Positions 43,285 to 52,162 of a stretch of DNA of 64,000 nt are shown piece by piece. Below the pieces are notes generated by a model. The model was not told the origin of the DNA. It saw nothing but the letters and a program-made list of their open reading frames with translations, and ran no database searches. Made by a program: the position numbers and the translations under genes. The first letter of the stretch is position 1; every line of letters begins with the position of its first letter. Source of the DNA: Domibacillus mangrovi (GTDB taxonomy: Bacteria > Bacillota > Bacilli > Bacillales > Domibacillaceae); NCBI RefSeq assembly GCF_001906925.1, contig NZ_MRWQ01000006.1, positions 186,001-250,000 of the forward strand, in the 5' to 3' direction.

Positions 43285-43920
43285 ATGGATATTAATGGGT
43301 TAAGAACATTTTTTGAACACCGAACACCAGATATTCTAGGTAGCGAAAATTTCGCTAAATTTTCTTTATTGCTGCCACTCATTCAAAAAGGTGATGAGCT
43401 CCACCTATTGTTTGAAGTACGTTCTCTTTTCATGCGGAGCCAACCTGGTGAAGTGTGTTTTCCAGGCGGCAAAATTGATCCAGGTGACAAGGGGCCCGAT
43501 TACGCTGCAATACGCGAAACACATGAAGAACTTGGCATTCCAATGGATCATATTAGTGTCTTGTTTCCACTTGATTTTATACTGTCGCCATTCGGTACCA
43601 TTATATACAGCTACGTAGGACTTATTGATTTAAAAGAAATGAAATTGAATGAAGCGGAAGTGGAAGAAGTTTTTACTGTCCCTCTCTCCTTTTTGCTAAA
43701 GACAGAACCCACTCTTCATCATATTCAACTTCGACCTGAACCAGAAGAAGATTTCCCATATCACTTAATTGCACACGGAAAAGATTATAACTGGCAAATA
43801 AGGTCAATGGAAGAATACTTTTATTTTTATGAAAACCGAATTATTTGGGGATTGACAGCCCGTGTATTAAAGCATTTCTTAGATATTATCCGAGTGTCTC
43901 CAGATAGACTTGACAAATAG
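43285..43920 (+). CDS. CoA-pyrophosphatase Nudix hydrolase
   Basis: 211 residues. Nudix box GGKIDPGDKG..AAIRETHEELGI with Asp in the first Glu place as is common for this branch, preceded by the CoA-pyrophosphatase signature MRSQPGEVCFPGG. Splits CoA derivatives to phosphopantetheine and 3',5'-ADP. Similar to E. coli YeaB/NudL. No strong ribosome site before the ATG. Gene ends directly before the proBA T-box. Confidence 0.88.
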   Translation: MDINGLRTFFEHRTPDILGSENFAKFSLLLPLIQKGDELHLLFEVRSLFMRSQPGEVCFPGGKIDPGDKGPDYAAIRETHEELGIPMDHISVLFPLDFILSPFGTIIYSYVGLIDLKEMKLNEAEVEEVFTVPLSFLLKTEPTLHHIQLRPEPEEDFPYHLIAHGKDYNWQIRSMEEYFYFYENRIIWGLTARVLKHFLDIIRVSPDRLDK

Positions 43921-43944
43921 TTAGAATATACGATAATAAAAAAA

Positions 43945-44188
43945 GAACTGGATATCAAAAATGATGGGATTAGTAAATGGCATGTAACCGGATAAGAAAA
44001 GGAATCCACCGGCTGAAAGACTCCTGCGGTAAACACCATTGAACCTGCCCTGCACGTACATTGCTTATGAAAACATAAGCCGTTCTCCGCGTTAAGGACT
44101 TAAAGCGGGCGCATTTGAGCGCCAAAAAAGGTGGTACCACGGCAAGCATACCCCGTCCTTTATTGGATGGTGAGGTGTGCTTTTTTTA
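43945..44188 (+). promoter_or_regulatory. T-box riboswitch, tRNA-Pro, controlling proBA
   Basis: Contains the conserved T-box AAAAAGGTGGTACCACGG (44125-44142), stem I with a GAA-CCT specifier (CCT at 44044-44046 = proline), and a terminator stem (agcatacc/ggtgtgct, 44145-44181) with seven T. Uncharged tRNA-Pro binding the specifier and the UGG bulge would favour antitermination and proBA expression. Confidence 0.9.
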
Positions 44189-44193
44189 TCGCA

Positions 44194-44338
44194 GATTAAC
44201 GGGCAGTAAAACCTCTACTTCAAGATTTTGAGGATTCGAAGAAGATAAGTGTGTGGATTAACTGCCCGTAAAGGCCCGATTGGTTCAACTAACCATCAGT
44301 GGAGGGTTCGTCCTCCACTGATGGAAGTTTCACTTTAT
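44194..44338 (+). repeat. Intergenic repeat copy R3 inside the proBA leader
   Basis: 145 bp with the same ends as R1: attaacgggcagt at the left (stem acgggcagt/actgcccgt, 44199-44207 with 44261-44269), then ggcccgattggttcaacta, then a perfect stem ccatcagtggagg/cctccactgatgg (44293-44324) and gaagtttcacttta. It begins six bases after the T-box terminator and ends some 20 bases before proB. Confidence 0.85.
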
Positions 44339-44356
44339 CGAAAAGGACTGATCATA

Positions 44357-45472
44357 ATGAAAAAACAACGAATTGTTGTCAAAATCGGCAGTAGCTCGTT
44401 AACCGATGATGATGGAAATATTGTAGATGAAAAAATAGCAGATCATACATCTGCTATTGCAGCAATGAAAGAAGCCGGCCATGAAGTCATTATTGTCTCG
44501 TCCGGTGCAGTGGCAGCAGGATTTAAACAACTTGGTTACAAGACACGGCCCAAAACAATGTCCGCAAGGCAAGCCTCGGCTGCTGTCGGGCAAAGCTTAC
44601 TTATTCAGCGTTATATCGCTCACCTTGGACCAAAAGGCTATACGGTTGCTCAAATGTTGCTGACAAAAAGCGATTTTTATTCAAAAGATCGGTTCCAAAA
44701 CTTTTATCAAGCTATGACAAGCCTCCTAAATCGTGGGGCAGTGCCAATTATTAATGAAAATGATTCGATATCCATTGAAGAGTTAACGTACGGTGATAAT
44801 GATATGTTATCCGCTCTTGTCAGTGGCTTTTTACAGGCAGATGGACTTTTTATTTTAACTGATATCGACGGATTGTATGACAGCAATCCTAAAACAAACC
44901 CCAATGCGAAGCGATTTAATTTTGTTCCATTTGTCACGGAAGATATGTTATCAATGGCTGGTGGAAGTGGCTCTTCTATTGGAACAGGCGGCATGAAGTC
45001 AAAATTACTAGCTGCCGATAAAGCACAGTCGCTTGGTGTCTCTGTTTTTATCGGAAATGGCTCTGGTGAACAGAAATTACTTGATATCTTAAAAGGTAAA
45101 GGCGAAGGTACATATATTGGATCGCCGATACAGCCTCATATGCAGCGAAAAAAACAGTGGCTGGCACATCATGCTCAGCCTAAAGGTTCGATTATGATTG
45201 ATTCTGGTGCTGAAAACGCTGTTGTCAAAGGTGGAAAAAGTTTGCTTTCTGCTGGTGTAAAAGCAGTCGATGGATTATTCGATGCGCTCGATGTCATTGA
45301 AGTCGTAAACGAAGCTGGAGAACTTCTTGGACGCGGACAAGTTTATTATTCATCGGTTGATCTAAAAAAAGTAAAAGGTTTGCCAAACAAAGAAACGAAA
45401 GCCTACTCTATCAATCAGCGGGCTGAAGTGATTCACCGCGATAACTGGGTAACATTAAAAACAGATCAATAG
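44357..45472 (+). CDS. proB: Glutamate 5-kinase
   Basis: 371 residues from the ATG at 44357 (AAAAGGA nine bases upstream); a longer frame reaching back into the repeat is spurious. Amino-acid-kinase domain (about 5-260: [42 protein letters not shown]) and PUA domain (about 280-365). First step of proline synthesis, phosphorylating glutamate; feedback inhibited by proline in homologues. Followed by proA nine bases later. Confidence 0.96.
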   Translation: MKKQRIVVKIGSSSLTDDDGNIVDEKIADHTSAIAAMKEAGHEVIIVSSGAVAAGFKQLGYKTRPKTMSARQASAAVGQSLLIQRYIAHLGPKGYTVAQMLLTKSDFYSKDRFQNFYQAMTSLLNRGAVPIINENDSISIEELTYGDNDMLSALVSGFLQADGLFILTDIDGLYDSNPKTNPNAKRFNFVPFVTEDMLSMAGGSGSSIGTGGMKSKLLAADKAQSLGVSVFIGNGSGEQKLLDILKGKGEGTYIGSPIQPHMQRKKQWLAHHAQPKGSIMIDSGAENAVVKGGKSLLSAGVKAVDGLFDALDVIEVVNEAGELLGRGQVYYSSVDLKKVKGLPNKETKAYSINQRAEVIHRDNWVTLKTDQ

Positions 45473-45483
45473 GAGTGAATGAA

Positions 45484-46725
45484 ATGAGCGAATTAGTACA
45501 AAAAGCAAGTTTATTAAAACAAGCTTCATTTGATATGGCCACAAAATCAACAGAAGAAAAAAACGAAGCTTTATTATTGATTGCGGATGCGTTAATCGAA
45601 AAAACAGCCGATATTCTAAATGCCAATGAACAAGATATGGTGTCTGGCCGCGCAGCTGGATTCACTGAGTCCCTTCTTGACCGCCTTCAATTAACAGAAG
45701 CACGTATTGCCCAAATTGCCGGTGCTGTCCGTCAGTTAACAGAGCTATCGGATCCGATTGGCGAAACAGTCGAATCATGGACAACAGAACATGATCTCGA
45801 AATCGAAACCATTCGTGTGCCGCTAGGCGTTGTCGGTATGGTCTATGAAGCACGTCCTAACGTGACCGTTGACGCTGCAACTCTTTGTTTAAAAGCAGGC
45901 AATGCCGTTCTTCTTCGCGGAAGTACATCTGCTCTGCACTCTAACAAAGCCCTTGTAACGGTTATGAAAGAAGCACTCGAAGCTTCACCTATTCCAACGG
46001 ATGCTTTGCAGCTGTTAGAAGATACGAGCCGCGAAACAGCTTCGGAAATGTTTAAGTTAAATAAATATTTAGACGTGTTAATTCCACGTGGCGGAGCTGG
46101 CCTCATTCAATCCGTCATCACACAAGCAACCGTTCCCGTTCTTGAAACAGGTGTCGGCAACTGTCATATCTTTATTGATGAATCTGCTGAGAAAGACATG
46201 GCGATCGATATTGTGATTAATGCAAAAACGCATCGTCCATCTGTATGCAACGCAGCAGAAAGTTTACTCGTTCATGAAAACTGGCCCTACCAAAATGAAT
46301 TACTGAATGCATTGAAGCAAGCAGATGTAGAAGTGCACGGAGATGCGTTACTAGCGAACAAATATGATTTTGTAACATTGGCATCAGAGGATGACTGGGG
46401 TCAAGAATATTTATCCATGACGTTATCAGCGAAAATAGTTAAGGATACACGTGAAGCGATTTCACATATTAATCAGTATGGTACGAAACATTCTGAGGCG
46501 ATTGTTACCGAAAATAATAACAACGCTAATTTATTTTTCCGAGGTATTGATGCAGCTGTTTTATATCACAATGCATCAACACGCTTTACAGATGGAGAAC
46601 AGTTCGGGTACGGCGCAGAAATTGGCATTAGTACGCAAAAGCTCCATGCACGGGGGCCAATGGGATTAAATGCGATCACAACCGTCAAATCGCTTGTTCG
46701 CGGCACTGGTCAAATCCGTTCATAA
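45484..46725 (+). CDS. proA: Glutamate-5-semialdehyde dehydrogenase
   Basis: 413 residues; ATG at 45484 with AGGAG eight bases upstream, though a GTG three codons earlier is in frame. Aldehyde-dehydrogenase fold: YEARPNVTVDAATLCLKAGNAVLLRG, catalytic Cys in HRPSVCNAAESLLVH, GYGAEIGISTQKLHARGPMGL near the end. Reduces glutamyl phosphate with NADPH. Partner of ProB; the gene ends in a strong terminator and no proC is present. Confidence 0.96.
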   Translation: MSELVQKASLLKQASFDMATKSTEEKNEALLLIADALIEKTADILNANEQDMVSGRAAGFTESLLDRLQLTEARIAQIAGAVRQLTELSDPIGETVESWTTEHDLEIETIRVPLGVVGMVYEARPNVTVDAATLCLKAGNAVLLRGSTSALHSNKALVTVMKEALEASPIPTDALQLLEDTSRETASEMFKLNKYLDVLIPRGGAGLIQSVITQATVPVLETGVGNCHIFIDESAEKDMAIDIVINAKTHRPSVCNAAESLLVHENWPYQNELLNALKQADVEVHGDALLANKYDFVTLASEDDWGQEYLSMTLSAKIVKDTREAISHINQYGTKHSEAIVTENNNNANLFFRGIDAAVLYHNASTRFTDGEQFGYGAEIGISTQKLHARGPMGLNAITTVKSLVRGTGQIRS

Positions 46726-46762
46726 AAATAAGCGTCAGGAATATTCCTGACGCTTATTTTAT
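46725..46762. terminator. Bidirectional terminator after proA
   Basis: aaaataagcgtcagga/tcctgacgcttatttt perfect stem between proA and the convergent hypothetical gene, whose stop overlaps it. Confidence 0.88.
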
Positions 46763-47088
46763 ATAAAAGCTTTATCAATATAATGGCTTTCTTTTAAAAC
46801 AAATCCGTTTTCAACCAACTCTTCCCACAAAAGTCGATCGAGTGCATAAGGAGCCTGTTCTTGAAGCACTTTTAATTGTTTTTTTTCAAATGTAAAGACA
46901 TATGAATATCCGTCAATAATAAATATCCCTGATACGTTTTTTGACATTTTAACCCAATCGAATAGAAGCATTGTATCGTTACCCCAATCGATTAATTGTT
47001 TTTCCATACAATTAATAACATGAAAAAAGAAACTTTCTTGATCCATTACTTTTGCCAAATAGTCTCTTAACATTCCTGAAGTATTCAT
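46759..47088 (-). CDS. Hypothetical protein, 109 aa
   Basis: Soluble, no signal: LRDYLAKVMDQESFFFHVINCMEKQLIDWGNDTMLLFDWVKMSKNV then YSYVFTFEKKQLKVLQEQAPYALDRLLWEELVENGF. No family recognised. The ribosome site is modest (GAGAGAC before the ATG). It is a single gene between two terminators. Confidence 0.6.
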   Translation of the reverse strand: MNTSGMLRDYLAKVMDQESFFFHVINCMEKQLIDWGNDTMLLFDWVKMSKNVSGIFIIDGYSYVFTFEKKQLKVLQEQAPYALDRLLWEELVENGFVLKESHYIDKAFI

Positions 47089-47153
47089 ATTTTGTCTCTC
47101 CAGTCCCGTAAATTATATTTTTATATCCATTCCCTTCTACTCTTTCTTTTAAA

Positions 47154-47190
47154 CGAAAAAAGCGCATCTTTTTCAGATGCGCTTTTTTCG
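47154..47190 (-). terminator. Terminator after lipoprotein
   Basis: cgaaaaaagcgcatct with agatgcgcttttttcg perfect stem, loop rich in T, abutting the lipoprotein stop codon. Confidence 0.87.
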
Positions 47191-47694
47191 TTATTTCACT
47201 TCGTTAATAACGAGCTGTTCTCCGTTCTCAACATACACGAATGTCACGCTGTCACCCTCAGTTAATTTCGCAAACTTAGCCATTGTTTCCCCGTCTGGAT
47301 CAACCTGATAAGCAGCTGGGACTCCATCCACTTCAATTTCAACGGTATGAGGATCAGCTAATCCATTAAACGTTCCCGTTGCTTCCTTTCCTTCCATTGC
47401 ATCCAAAGCTAGTTCTTCTTCATTTGTTGTAGTAGTATTATCAACACTTTCTTGTCCATCATCTAATGGGACCTCTTCGACAGCATCATCAGTTTCAGTT
47501 GTATTTTGCTCTACAGCATCTGTATCCGTTACATCGCTCTCGACCGTTGACTCTGTTTCTTCTGTTTCAACGGGTGTTACCGCCTCTTCAGCTGTATTTT
47601 CTTCTGGAACCGCATTTTCAGAATCAGCAGAACAGCCTGCAAGTACGCCACCTGCTAGGATTGAAGCACCTATGAAACCTGTTACTCTATTCAT
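47191..47694 (-). CDS. Acidic lipoprotein
   Basis: 167 residues from the ATG at 47694 (ACAGGAGGGGG upstream). Lipobox LAGC (Cys about residue 21), then ~80 residues dominated by Glu, Asp and Thr (low complexity, probably disordered linker), then a compact C-terminal domain (about 100-167: GTFNGLADPHTVEIEVDGVPAAYQVD, EGDSVTFVYVENGEQLVINEV) with beta-strand character. Function unknown; an exposed envelope protein on an acidic stalk. Confidence 0.78.
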   Translation of the reverse strand: MNRVTGFIGASILAGGVLAGCSADSENAVPEENTAEEAVTPVETEETESTVESDVTDTDAVEQNTTETDDAVEEVPLDDGQESVDNTTTTNEEELALDAMEGKEATGTFNGLADPHTVEIEVDGVPAAYQVDPDGETMAKFAKLTEGDSVTFVYVENGEQLVINEVK

Positions 47695-47797
47695 TATGTA
47701 ATTCCCCCTCCTGTGTTCATACTTCAAATCATACTGGTTTTTTCCAGTAATGAAAAGCAATATGATTAAAAACAGCACAAATGAACTGTTTTTCCTA

Positions 47798-48514
47798 TTA
47801 TAAGGTGAGAGCAAACCACCGATGGGGGCAATCTGTCATAATCGTATCCACGCCTAGATTACGTAAAATTTCTCTATTTCCTGTATCATTTGATATCGTG
47901 ACAGCCAAGGGTACATGTTGGTCTGCAGCTTGACGGCCGCTGCTGGAAAATAAAAATGTTGTTTCACAATGAATTTCATTTGCTTTTAGTTTATTCATCG
48001 TTTGTACAGCATTAGATGGCCTTCCTGTACAAAGTAAAGCCGTCCCGATAAACGGGTCAAGGCGGCGAATTTTGAGCATGCTTTTTAAATTGAGCGAAGA
48101 AAGAATAACGCGGTCTTCGAGACCGAACCTGTATAAGGCTTGCAATAATGTATTTTCCATCATCGTGTAGCCGATCATATTGTTTTTCAGTTCGATCGAT
48201 AAAGACATTCTTTCTTCTTTTGCCCATTCAAGCACCTCTTCCAAAAAAGGTATTTTTTCACCTGAAAACGTGGAATTTATACTGCTTCCAGCATGTAGCT
48301 GGCGAATCCCGGCGGCTGTGTAATCAGCGACTAAACCTGCCCCATCTGTCGTTCTGTTTACGTGTTCATCCTGAATGACGACCAGTTGTCTATCTTTTGT
48401 CATATGCACATCAAAATGAATGCCATCTGCCCCGCAATCTGCGGCTGCTTGGAATGATGCCATTGTGTTTTCCGGGTAAAGACTTGATATTCCCCGGCGG
48501 GCCATAATTTTCAT
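47798..48514 (-). CDS. GDPD-family protein lacking catalytic residues
   Basis: 238 residues, the family's normal length, in an uninterrupted frame. The glycerophosphodiester phosphodiesterase TIM-barrel is clear: PENTMASF, GADGI.FDVHMTKD, VVI.DEHVNRTTDG and LSIELKNN. However the catalytic HRG reads ARRG (His to Arg), the metal-binding E-x-D reads HFD (Glu to His), and the second catalytic HD reads QD (His to Gln). It is therefore probably a pseudoenzyme. The upstream TTCCCC-rich site and downstream position give no partner. Confidence 0.85.
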   Translation of the reverse strand: MKIMARRGISSLYPENTMASFQAAADCGADGIHFDVHMTKDRQLVVIQDEHVNRTTDGAGLVADYTAAGIRQLHAGSSINSTFSGEKIPFLEEVLEWAKEERMSLSIELKNNMIGYTMMENTLLQALYRFGLEDRVILSSLNLKSMLKIRRLDPFIGTALLCTGRPSNAVQTMNKLKANEIHCETTFLFSSSGRQAADQHVPLAVTISNDTGNREILRNLGVDTIMTDCPHRWFALTL

Positions 48515-48623
48515 ACATTCCCCCCATCCTCCTATTTATTGTACGCATCAAATATAAAGAAGATGTGAACTTAATGTATAGAAACTAACATAAATATGTA
48601 TAAGAAATATGAACAAAGGGTGA

Positions 48624-49644
48624 ATAAACCATTCTCTTTCTTTACAACATCTTCGTTTTTTATATGAATGTATTGAATTATTACTATCACAATCTTTTTC
48701 TTTTAAAATGGAAGGAAAACGGGGGAAAGAAGTAGCTGAAATCTGTAACCTGCACCGTCAATCCGTTTCAGAATATGTTCGACGTTTTAATGAAGGAGGA
48801 CTAGAACGTCTCTTGAAACGAAAGTGTAGTAATGGGCGTCCTTGTTCATTAACGAAAAAACAACGGGAAGAGCTGAAGGAAACGGTTTTGCATCGTTCTC
48901 CGGAAGACTGTGAACTTGGTACAGCTGTGTCTTGGAGTGTCCCTCTTATTCGTGAACATATCACACGTACGTATGGAGTCCAACTGTCAAGAACAGGTGT
49001 ATTGCGCATGCTTTGGCGTCTCTCTCTTTCCTACACACGCCCAACTTATGTGTTGAAAAAGGCAGATCCTAAGAAGCAGGAAGCCTTTTCTCATCAGCTG
49101 AATTGGATAAAAAAACGCCTTAGATGAACAGACAGTGCTTTTGTATCAAGATGAAACACATATTCGATCCTATCAAAGCTTGCGTGCCACATGGTCACAA
49201 TCTGGCGTTCAAATGAAAGTTCCAACGTATGGACATCATGCTTACGTGACCGTGTTTGGAACGGTAGAGGTCGGAACAGGAAAAATCGTCACCTCCATCA
49301 CTTCAAAAGGAAAACAGGAGCAGTTCCTCGAATTTTTACAATGGCTTCTTAAAGAATACAAAGAGAAGTTTATCATTTTAGTCATAGATGGTTCGCCTAT
49401 TCATCGTAGCCAACTCATTCAAGGCTTTTTAGAAAAGAATCAAGATCACCTCATGACCGTTCGACTTCCACCTTATTCACCTAACCTGAATCCAATTGAA
49501 CGGTTGTGGAAGTGGCTTAAAGAGCAAGTGATTGCCAACAAGTTTCATCCAACAAAAGCATCCATTGAAGAAGCCTTAAAATGTTTTCTAGCTGAAGTCG
49601 CAACTAGGCCGGATGCGGTACTGCAGCGCCTTGGTATTCATTGA
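48624..49644 (+). pseudogene. IS630-family transposase, frameshifted
   Basis: Two frames. The first (readable back to 48624: SLQHLRFLYECIELLLSQSF, then KMEGKRGKEVAEICNLHRQSVSEYVRRFNEGG) carries the HTH; it lacks a usable start before 48708. The second (to 49644) carries the DDE catalytic domain: LLYQDETH (Asp), LVIDGSPIH (Asp), PPYSPNLNPIERLWKWLK (Glu). They are out of register at an A7 run at 49109-49115, requiring a +1 shift, whereas programmed -1 slippage would enter the third frame. No terminal inverted repeats recognised. Inactive copy. Confidence 0.78.
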
Positions 49645-49775
49645 GTATGATAGGTCGAAAAATTAAATCACTCATATATAGAGTAAATAAAGGCCCGATT
49701 GTTGAAGATTGGATCTTGTTATAGATACAATCTTATTCCTCACTAAAATTAATACTACATACATAGATTTCTCTA

Positions 49776-50957
49776 TTATCCAACAAATATTTTTCTTCGC
49801 TCATAGCCAAAAATAATCATTGCCACTCCTAAAAAAGCACAAATCATATACATAAATGAATAGGAGAAAAGATCTACTAACGGTCCCATCATAACGCCTC
49901 CAAGCGAAACTCCTAAATCAGCAGAAGCAATAAATAAACCAAGTAATACATTACGATTTGCTTTAGGCAAAACAAAAGTCAAGTATGTTGTTAACGTCGG
50001 ATAGATAAGTGCCTGAGCTATCCCCATTAATACTGCACCTACATAAAAAAAGATAGGTCCTCCCGTTATAGTAATACTTACACACTGGGCTGCTAACGCT
50101 AGAATAAGCATAGTTCCCATAATAAAAGAAGAATGCCATTTCCCGTCTGAAGGAATTCTTTTTCTTAAAGTAAAGCGAGAAAAGACAACTGTTCCTGCCA
50201 TAAGCATGAGATAAATTCCTGCATTACCGCTTTCTAATTGCATAGCATATAATGGGATAAAGACTGTAGTAGCTCCAAATACCATGGAAGAAGTCAACAT
50301 GAGTACGCTACATTTAAATAAAAACGGATTTTTTACTAATTGGCTAAATGATTGAATCATATTGACACCCTGGTCAGCATTACTCGTAACAGGCTGTTCA
50401 GTGTTTTTATCCATTTTCGCACTATAGCCAACCATACCTGTAAAAACCGCAATTGCTATCATCACAACTGTAAAATAATTCATATCACCAGCTTGCCAAA
50501 TCCCTAAAGCAAGTAATGGACCTATGATTCCAGGTACATAAGAAAATAACGAATATAATGAAATACCTTGAGAACGATCTTCCTCTGGCAAAGCATCTAT
50601 AATACCTATCTGTAGTGCCATGGAAAAGAATGCCGTCGATACCCCTTGTAGCATACGGGCGAAAAAATACCCTCCTAATCCCGTAAATGTATAGAGTATT
50701 AAGGCAAAGCCATTAAGAAGTAAAATAACTCGTAACACTTTTATCGGACCATGTTTCTGAATCATTTGACCTGCCCAAGGGCGAAAGAACATAGTGGTAA
50801 ATAGATAGGCTCCCATAATAATTCCGATCGTTGTATTACTAGCACCTAATGATTCTCCTTTTAACGGGATAATAACATTTAAAATAGAGTTGGCACTAAA
50901 ATATAGAAGAACTAATAAATATAAGCGTAAAAAAGGCCAAGACAATGCTCCTCTCAC
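49776..50957 (-). CDS. MFS exporter, CntE-like (second copy)
   Basis: 393 residues, twelve membrane segments, GTG start with AAAGGGG seven bases upstream. Motifs FRPWAGQMIQKHGPIKVLR, EEDRSQGISLYSLFSYVPGIIGP and RKRIPSDGKWHSSF match the CntE group of opine-metallophore exporters and repeat in the neighbouring gene. Last gene of the Zur-linked cnt-like operon, perhaps a duplicated exporter. Confidence 0.75.
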   Translation of the reverse strand: MRGALSWPFLRLYLLVLLYFSANSILNVIIPLKGESLGASNTTIGIIMGAYLFTTMFFRPWAGQMIQKHGPIKVLRVILLLNGFALILYTFTGLGGYFFARMLQGVSTAFFSMALQIGIIDALPEEDRSQGISLYSLFSYVPGIIGPLLALGIWQAGDMNYFTVVMIAIAVFTGMVGYSAKMDKNTEQPVTSNADQGVNMIQSFSQLVKNPFLFKCSVLMLTSSMVFGATTVFIPLYAMQLESGNAGIYLMLMAGTVVFSRFTLRKRIPSDGKWHSSFIMGTMLILALAAQCVSITITGGPIFFYVGAVLMGIAQALIYPTLTTYLTFVLPKANRNVLLGLFIASADLGVSLGGVMMGPLVDLFSYSFMYMICAFLGVAMIIFGYERRKIFVG

Positions 50958-50987
50958 ATTTTTTCCCCTTTCTTAAGAGACGGCACC

Positions 50988-52145
50988 CTAATCCATTACG
51001 AGGACATCTGCTTCTTTCCTATTTCCCCAAATGAACACAATGGCAGCCAGACCTATGATTGAACAAATAATAAACATTGTTGAGAAAGAACTCATTTGTA
51101 TAACAAATCCCATAACAAACCCACCTAGGGCAAAGCCTAAATCATAAGAAGCAAGAAAAACGCCGAGTAAAATATGCTTGCTTTCCTTTGGAATGACAAA
51201 AGACATATACGTAATGATCGTTGGATATAGCATCGCTGTAGCCAATCCATTAAAAATAGCTGATACATATATAAAGTGACCTATATAAGGCATGAATGCC
51301 AAAAGGATCGTTCCAATAACCGAACTTACTAAAACAATCGACATAAAGGATGGATGCCATTTCCCATCAGAAGGAATCGATTTTCTAAGTAAAAACCGGC
51401 TCACCACCACAACAATTGCCTGTAATAATAAATACAATGCGGCATTACCATAGCCCGTTGTTACCATATACAAGGGTAAAAAGGTTGTAATAGCTCCAAA
51501 AATACATGCGCCAATCAGCATGACAAGACTAGAAACCATAAGCCCTCTACACCGACATGTATCCTTGAAGGCAGTCATCAGTTCCCGTAACGTAAACATT
51601 CCTTTTTCCTGTTTTGTTGCTTTTAATGGAGAGCGGAATACAAATAAAAGTGGTAGAACGGCTAAGGTGCCAATCAAAAGTAATAAATAAAAATGGTCAT
51701 ATTGAGTCCAAAGCAGCAAAGCTAAGGCTGGCCCATATAAGCCAGGCAGCACAGTAGATAAGGAGTACATGGACATTCCTTGTCCTCTATCCTCATCTAA
51801 CAAAATCGAGGCTAACCCTATTTGCATGGCCATCGAAAAGAATGCTGTCACCACACCTTGAAGGGCACGGACGATATACAGGCTCTCCACTCCTAACCAA
51901 ACATACAATAACAAAGCTACCGTATGACCTACTAATAGCCATTTCATGATGTTTACCACGCTGTACTTGGCAATCAATTGACCTGCCCAAGGTCGTAATC
52001 CCATACATACAAACATGTATAATCCCATCATAATACCAATTTCAGCTTCCTTAAAACCATGCTCTGCTGCCTGTAAAGGGAAAATGACTGTTAATACTGC
52101 ATTGGCTGTATAGAAAAAAAGAGCCAGTGCATATAATTGAAGCAT
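50988..52145 (-). CDS. cntE: MFS exporter, CntE-like (first copy)
   Basis: 385 residues, twelve membrane segments. Shares LRPWAGQLIAKYSVVNIMK, LDEDRGQGMSMYSLSTVLPGLYGP and RKSIPSDGKWHPSF with the adjacent MFS gene, so the two are a tandem pair. CntE exports staphylopine in S. aureus; here a similar role is inferred from sequence and from the cnt-like importer genes upstream. The ATG lacks a good ribosome site and lies 17 bases past cntF. Confidence 0.7.
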   Translation of the reverse strand: MLQLYALALFFYTANAVLTVIFPLQAAEHGFKEAEIGIMMGLYMFVCMGLRPWAGQLIAKYSVVNIMKWLLVGHTVALLLYVWLGVESLYIVRALQGVVTAFFSMAMQIGLASILLDEDRGQGMSMYSLSTVLPGLYGPALALLLWTQYDHFYLLLLIGTLAVLPLLFVFRSPLKATKQEKGMFTLRELMTAFKDTCRCRGLMVSSLVMLIGACIFGAITTFLPLYMVTTGYGNAALYLLLQAIVVVVSRFLLRKSIPSDGKWHPSFMSIVLVSSVIGTILLAFMPYIGHFIYVSAIFNGLATAMLYPTIITYMSFVIPKESKHILLGVFLASYDLGFALGGFVMGFVIQMSSFSTMFIICSIIGLAAIVFIWGNRKEADVLVMD

Positions 52146-52162
52146 TTTTATCGAGAGTGGAC

